From NCBI GenBank assembly GCA_016743945.1, contig JADGFI010000001.1:1-64000 (forward strand): 64,000 nt of DNA, read 5' to 3'. Under the pieces are notes generated by a model that had not been told where the DNA came from, did no database searches, and saw nothing but the letters and a program-made list of their open reading frames with translations. Of this stretch, positions 60,661-64,000 are shown in pieces (the first letter of the stretch is position 1; every line of letters starts with the position of its first letter). A program made the position numbers and the translations under genes. This stretch comes from Desulfobacteraceae bacterium. Its GTDB lineage: Bacteria > Desulfobacterota > Desulfobacteria > Desulfobacterales > Desulfobacteraceae.

Positions 60661-61469
60661 GGGTTCATACTCCTTGTGGGATGCAAAAAGGGTACTGGTT
60701 CTCCCCCCCCTTCGGACCGGATGGTCTGGGAAAAAGCAAACACATCGGTTCGGCAAAAAAGAATGGAAAAAATTCCATTGGGGGCCTGGGGGAAATTTAA
60801 GGTTCTTCTGACCGTCAAAATAGGGTTTGATGGCGAAACCGCCAGCCACTTTGCCCGTTCAGCATTCAGGGATTCAACCTTGAACTGCTGGGTTCCGGTT
60901 TCCGGGGTAAGGAAATAGTGATCGGATACCACCTGGGCCAGGGATTTGTTGTCCAGATCCAATCGATCAATCCCCATAAAAAGTTCCGGGTCCAGGTAGA
61001 TATCTTCCAGCAGCACCGGGTTCCCCTGGGTCAGGGTCAGGCGGGACAGGAAAAAGGCGGTTTGGTTGTTAAAGGGATTTTCCGGGTTCCGGGCTATTTT
61101 TTTTTGGGCCACGGGGGTAATAATTTTTGTTTCAATGGGAACCCCCTTGGTTAAAAAGGCCTGGGAAGTTCCTGCCAGGGAAAACAGGTCAACCTGGGGG
61201 CTTAGTTTGACAAAGGTGCCGGACCCTCTTTTGCGCTGGATCAGCCCTTTTTTTACCAGGGTGTCCATGGCCTGGCGGACCGTGGGGCGACCAATGCCGA
61301 ACAGCTTGGCCAGCTTTGTTTCAGAAGGGATTATCTGGCCGGGGGGGTATTGTCCGGATCTGATCCGGGCCAACAGAATGTCTGCCAGCTGGTGGTACAG
61401 GGGAATGGGGGAACCGGGATTGAGCATAATTACTTTTCCTGTGTCTGTCTTATTTTGTCGATTAGCCAT
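60657..61469 (-). CDS. GntR-family regulator with UTRA domain, first gene of the trpBA operon
   Basis: 270 residues. Winged helix of the GntR type (PLYHQLADILLARIRSGQYP; SETKLAKLFGIGRPTVRQAM; KGLIQRKRGSGTFV) and a C-terminal UTRA ligand domain. Translation is coupled to trpB (ATGA overlap). ATG 61469 is the first start; an in-frame ATG 14 codons later (MLNPGSPIP) is also possible. It may sense tryptophan, serine or another metabolite; a GntR regulator as lead gene of trpBA is not the common arrangement. Confidence 0.88.
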   Translation of the reverse strand: MANRQNKTDTGKVIMLNPGSPIPLYHQLADILLARIRSGQYPPGQIIPSETKLAKLFGIGRPTVRQAMDTLVKKGLIQRKRGSGTFVKLSPQVDLFSLAGTSQAFLTKGVPIETKIITPVAQKKIARNPENPFNNQTAFFLSRLTLTQGNPVLLEDIYLDPELFMGIDRLDLDNKSLAQVVSDHYFLTPETGTQQFKVESLNAERAKWLAVSPSNPILTVRRTLNFPQAPNGIFSILFCRTDVFAFSQTIRSEGGGEPVPFLHPTRSMNP

Positions 61470-61715
61470 CCTTTATTAATCAAGGTCATCTGGATGAAAA
61501 GATACCTTTAATCTGTCAAGTTGTCAAGACATTACGACAAATTTGTTTGGCAGATCCCGATGCCAAAAGACCATGTTTTGCATTTTTCACATAAACCATT
61601 CTGAATAATTTAGCTCTATGATCCGCGAATACCACCAAAACTTGCTTGACAAAAAAAGGAAATTGGTATCTTTTGCTTAAGTTCTGAAAATCGCAAAAAA
61701 GGATTTAACAGGAAG

Positions 61716-63098
61716 ATGAGAAATATTACAATTATTATAGTAATCGCATTGGGGACATTCCTTGTCAACCTGGATGCCAGCATCGTTAATATCGCGCTTC
61801 CCACACTCTGCTCGGATTTAGGTGCAACCACCCAGGCGGTTGCCTGGGTGGTGCTTATCTATCTGTGTGCACTGGGAAGCCTGCTCCTTTTTTCCGGGAG
61901 CCTGGGGGATGCATTGGGTTCAAAACGGGTTTTTATCACCGGTTTCTTGGTGTTTACCCTGGGGTCTGTTGTCTGTGCCTTTGCCCATCAGATTTTAACA
62001 ATGTATCTTGGCCGGCTGGTCCAGGGAATCGGTGCTGCATGCATTATGGCCAATTTTGGCGCGGTTCTCCTCCAGAATCTGCCCCCGGGGGTAAGGGGCA
62101 GGGCATTTGGCCTGAATACAGTTCTTGGGGGAATCGGATATGCCATGGGCGCACCCCTGGGCGGGTGGCTGATTCATTCTTTTGGCTGGCGATGGATATT
62201 TTTAATCAATATCCCGGTGGGGGTTGCAGCTGTTATTGCCGCTGCGCTATTTCTGAAAAAAGATTCGGTTGGCAAGCCGGCACCCTATGATATTCCCGGC
62301 CTTTTTTTGAGTATTCTTTCGGTGACACTCTTTTTATTGATTTTGAACCAGGGGTCATGGGACACTCTCTTTTCAGCACCATCAGTCATCGCGGTTATTT
62401 TGTTCCTGGCCAGCACTCTGGCATTGGTTCGCCAGGAATTGAAAGTGAAACATCCCCTGCTTGAAATACCCCTGTTTTTAAAAAAGAGTATACTGGCATG
62501 CATTGCCGCCAATGTGGGGTTTGTGATTGTCCTTTCGGGGTTGAATTTTTTGTTTCCGTTTTATTTTATGGAAGTGCTGCAAATGGGGGTGGGCAGGACA
62601 GGGTTTTTTCTCATGTTTTTCCCGGTGGTTTCCATTGCGGTTTCTCCCTTTGCTGGATACCTGGCAGACAGGTTCGGTCCCAATCCGGTGGCGATCAAGG
62701 CTTCTGCGCTTTCCGTCATCGCCACCGGCAGTTTCTATTTTTTTTCCCCCGAGATTTCCAATGCAATGATCATTACCCTTTTCATTGGCTTCGGCATTGG
62801 CCTTGCCATGTTTTTTACTGCAAATATAACGCTTTTCATGGGCCATGCCCCGGTTGATAAGGCCGGGATGTTCACAGCAGTGGCATCTTCTGGCACCACC
62901 ATCGGATCTGCACTGGGGGTGAGCGTTTACGAAAATTTTCTGGAAACCGCCAGGGGAACTGAGCTTTTAAGCCGTGCGTTGCAGATTGAATCTGGTTTCC
63001 AGAATGCGGTTTTACTATCGACGGTGGTCGCACTGGCCGCATTTGGGGCTTCCATGATGGCAAAAGCCGGGCAGCCTCCATTACACAGGGAAGGATAA
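61716..63098 (+). CDS. MFS drug transporter (DHA2, 14-helix EmrB type)
   Basis: 460 residues with about fourteen helices. Motifs: FLVNLDASIVNIALP near the start, GDALGSKRVFITGFLVFT (motif A), LGRLVQGIGAACIMAN (motif C region), and PLGGWLIHSFGWRWIFLINI (antiporter motif). Such pumps expel drugs or secondary metabolites with protons. It is followed by a nonribosomal peptide-type gene five bases on, so it may export that product. ATG 61716 with AGGAAG ahead. Confidence 0.88.
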   Translation: MRNITIIIVIALGTFLVNLDASIVNIALPTLCSDLGATTQAVAWVVLIYLCALGSLLLFSGSLGDALGSKRVFITGFLVFTLGSVVCAFAHQILTMYLGRLVQGIGAACIMANFGAVLLQNLPPGVRGRAFGLNTVLGGIGYAMGAPLGGWLIHSFGWRWIFLINIPVGVAAVIAAALFLKKDSVGKPAPYDIPGLFLSILSVTLFLLILNQGSWDTLFSAPSVIAVILFLASTLALVRQELKVKHPLLEIPLFLKKSILACIAANVGFVIVLSGLNFLFPFYFMEVLQMGVGRTGFFLMFFPVVSIAVSPFAGYLADRFGPNPVAIKASALSVIATGSFYFFSPEISNAMIITLFIGFGIGLAMFFTANITLFMGHAPVDKAGMFTAVASSGTTIGSALGVSVYENFLETARGTELLSRALQIESGFQNAVLLSTVVALAAFGASMMAKAGQPPLHREG

Positions 63099-63102
63099 AA
63101 TT

Positions 63103-64000
63103 ATGAATAAAAAAAAAGAAAATAAAATGTATGACCTGTCACACCCCCAGAAACGAATTTGGTATGCTGAAAAACAATATCCCGGGCTAGGTGCCGCCAA
63201 CCTGGCTTTCCTTGTCAAGTTTGAATTCAAGGCGGACAATCGTATCCTGGAATCGGCCATAAATGCTGTAATCCGTGCCCATGAAGGGATAAGAATGCGA
63301 ATAGCGGAACTTACCGAACAGGAGATGGTAAGGCCCTGTCAGTATCTTGAACCCGCTTGGGACAAACAACTGGATCTATTTGATTTTCATATTCCCGACG
63401 GCACCACCCGGTTAAAAAACTGGGCAACAGACCAGGCTTCCCAGCCCTTTGAATTTTTAAATTCCGACCTGTTTTATTTTGCCCTGGTGCGCCATGACGA
63501 CGGAAAAAGTGGTTATTTTATGAAGCTGCACCACATCATATCAGACGGCGGCACCATACTGTTATTTATCAGGGATATTAAAAATACCTATTTTAAAATC
63601 TTGGCAGGAACCCCTGTTGATTTTTCAAAAACCCCTTCCTATCTTGACTATCTGGCCTACGAACAAAAATACCTGAATTCAGACAGATACACTGAAGATA
63701 AATTATACTGGGAAGCGCAAATGCTGCCCCTGCCCGAGGAAATTAATCTTTCCGGATCCCGGTCCCCTGATTCCATTGACGCAGGGAAAAAAAATATGGC
63801 CTTTGACAGTGATTTAAGGGCCGGGATGCACAAGTGGGCAAAGGAAAATAAGGTGTCTGTCTTTAAAATGGTTTATACGGCAGTTTCCATCTATATCAGC
63901 CGTATTACAGGCCTTGAAGACTTTATCCTGCCCACCTTCAATCACAACCGGTCCACAAAAGAGCAGCATGAAATGGCAGGGATGTTTATCAGCACCATCC
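63103..64000 (+). CDS. nonribosomal peptide synthetase-type condensation domain protein (partial, runs off window)
   Basis: 299 codons are visible, starting MNKKKENKMYDLSHPQKRIW and continuing past the window end. The condensation-domain signature KLHHIISDGG (HHxxxDG) lies at about residue 145, with YDLSHPQKRIWYAEKQ as the first core motif and TFNHNRSTKEQHEMAGMF before the edge. It starts with a condensation domain, as in lipo-initiating or stand-alone enzymes. Four bases after the MFS stop, behind AAGGA, so co-transcribed. The rest of the gene is needed to know the product. Confidence 0.88.
   Translation, partial: MNKKKENKMYDLSHPQKRIWYAEKQYPGLGAANLAFLVKFEFKADNRILESAINAVIRAHEGIRMRIAELTEQEMVRPCQYLEPAWDKQLDLFDFHIPDGTTRLKNWATDQASQPFEFLNSDLFYFALVRHDDGKSGYFMKLHHIISDGGTILLFIRDIKNTYFKILAGTPVDFSKTPSYLDYLAYEQKYLNSDRYTEDKLYWEAQMLPLPEEINLSGSRSPDSIDAGKKNMAFDSDLRAGMHKWAKENKVSVFKMVYTAVSIYISRITGLEDFILPTFNHNRSTKEQHEMAGMFISTI

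Noticed and set aside
1-64000. CRISPR arrays, insertion sequences, integrases, or a replication origin
   Set aside because: No regularly spaced repeats, transposase or integrase genes, or DnaA-box clusters were recognised on reading. The only tandem repeat is the 12-bp unit at 51620-51667.

Overview
The window looks like the chromosome of a strictly anaerobic Desulfobacterota bacterium, most like a sulfate reducer of the Desulfobacteraceae. The evidence is a tandem tetrahaem c3-type cytochrome, a siroheme-decarboxylase-like (AhbA/AhbB) protein, a Desulfovibrio-type molybdenum aldehyde oxidoreductase with its redox/radical-SAM neighbourhood, corrinoid methyl transfer, and a complete bacterial pyrrolysine (Pyl) cassette. 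No taxonomic search was possible, so this is inference from gene content.

Layout. 1-127: the 3' end of a 5S rRNA and its terminator. 719-4852: a strikingly AT-rich 1377-residue DUF4062-NACHT STAND NTPase, probably acquired defence DNA. 5.0-19.7 kb: mostly ordinary genes (TauE-type exporter and membrane protein, MBL hydrolase, amidase, a GNAT/D-2-hydroxyacid dehydrogenase fusion, a diguanylate cyclase, a decayed proline-racemase-family gene, DUF1178, Na/Pi cotransporter, B12-binding radical SAM, AhbA/B-like, NhaA, octahaem cytochrome, small conserved protein). 20.1-29.3 kb: a tightly coupled six-gene operon of aldehyde oxidoreductase, fused Fe-S/flavin/CCG redox protein, methyltransferase, C-GCAxxG-C-C protein, radical SAM and AMP-dependent CoA ligase. 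It matches in order the poorly understood DVU_1559-DVU_1553 type cluster.

29.7-53.3 kb is the centre of interest: a methylamine/betaine regulon built on pyrrolysine. It contains two tRNA-Pyl(CUA) genes, a corrinoid protein, a methyl-THF:corrinoid methyltransferase, pylB, pylSn, pylC, pylD and pylSc, a BCCT transporter, an MttB-family methyltransferase with an in-frame UAG (Pyl), a non-Pyl MtgB-like paralogue, a substrate-binding protein/histidine kinase/NtrC-type regulator operon, EtfAB, an 815-residue dimethylglycine/sarcosine dehydrogenase-like protein, and a second sigma-54 activator. I can read four sigma-54 (-24/-12) promoters. One sits only about 20 bases upstream of a tRNA-Pyl gene. 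Two of them carry the same palindrome, TTACACAGGTGTAA, at almost identical distance (104 and 105 bases), and a third has related half-sites. Together this suggests that quaternary/tertiary amine sensing switches on uptake, demethylation, tetrahydrofolate methyl transfer and the expanded genetic code as one regulon. The dehydrogenase/Etf operon has its own sigma-54 promoter, with four 12-bp repeats between it and its divergent activator.

53.3-64 kb: an RND efflux pair with a divergent MerR-type regulator, a GntR-trpB-trpA operon, an MFS exporter, and the start of a nonribosomal peptide synthetase-type condensation protein that runs off the window.

UAG is also an ordinary stop in this stretch: several unrelated genes, and mttB itself, appear to end in TAG. 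How the internal and terminal amber codons are told apart is an open question visible in this DNA.
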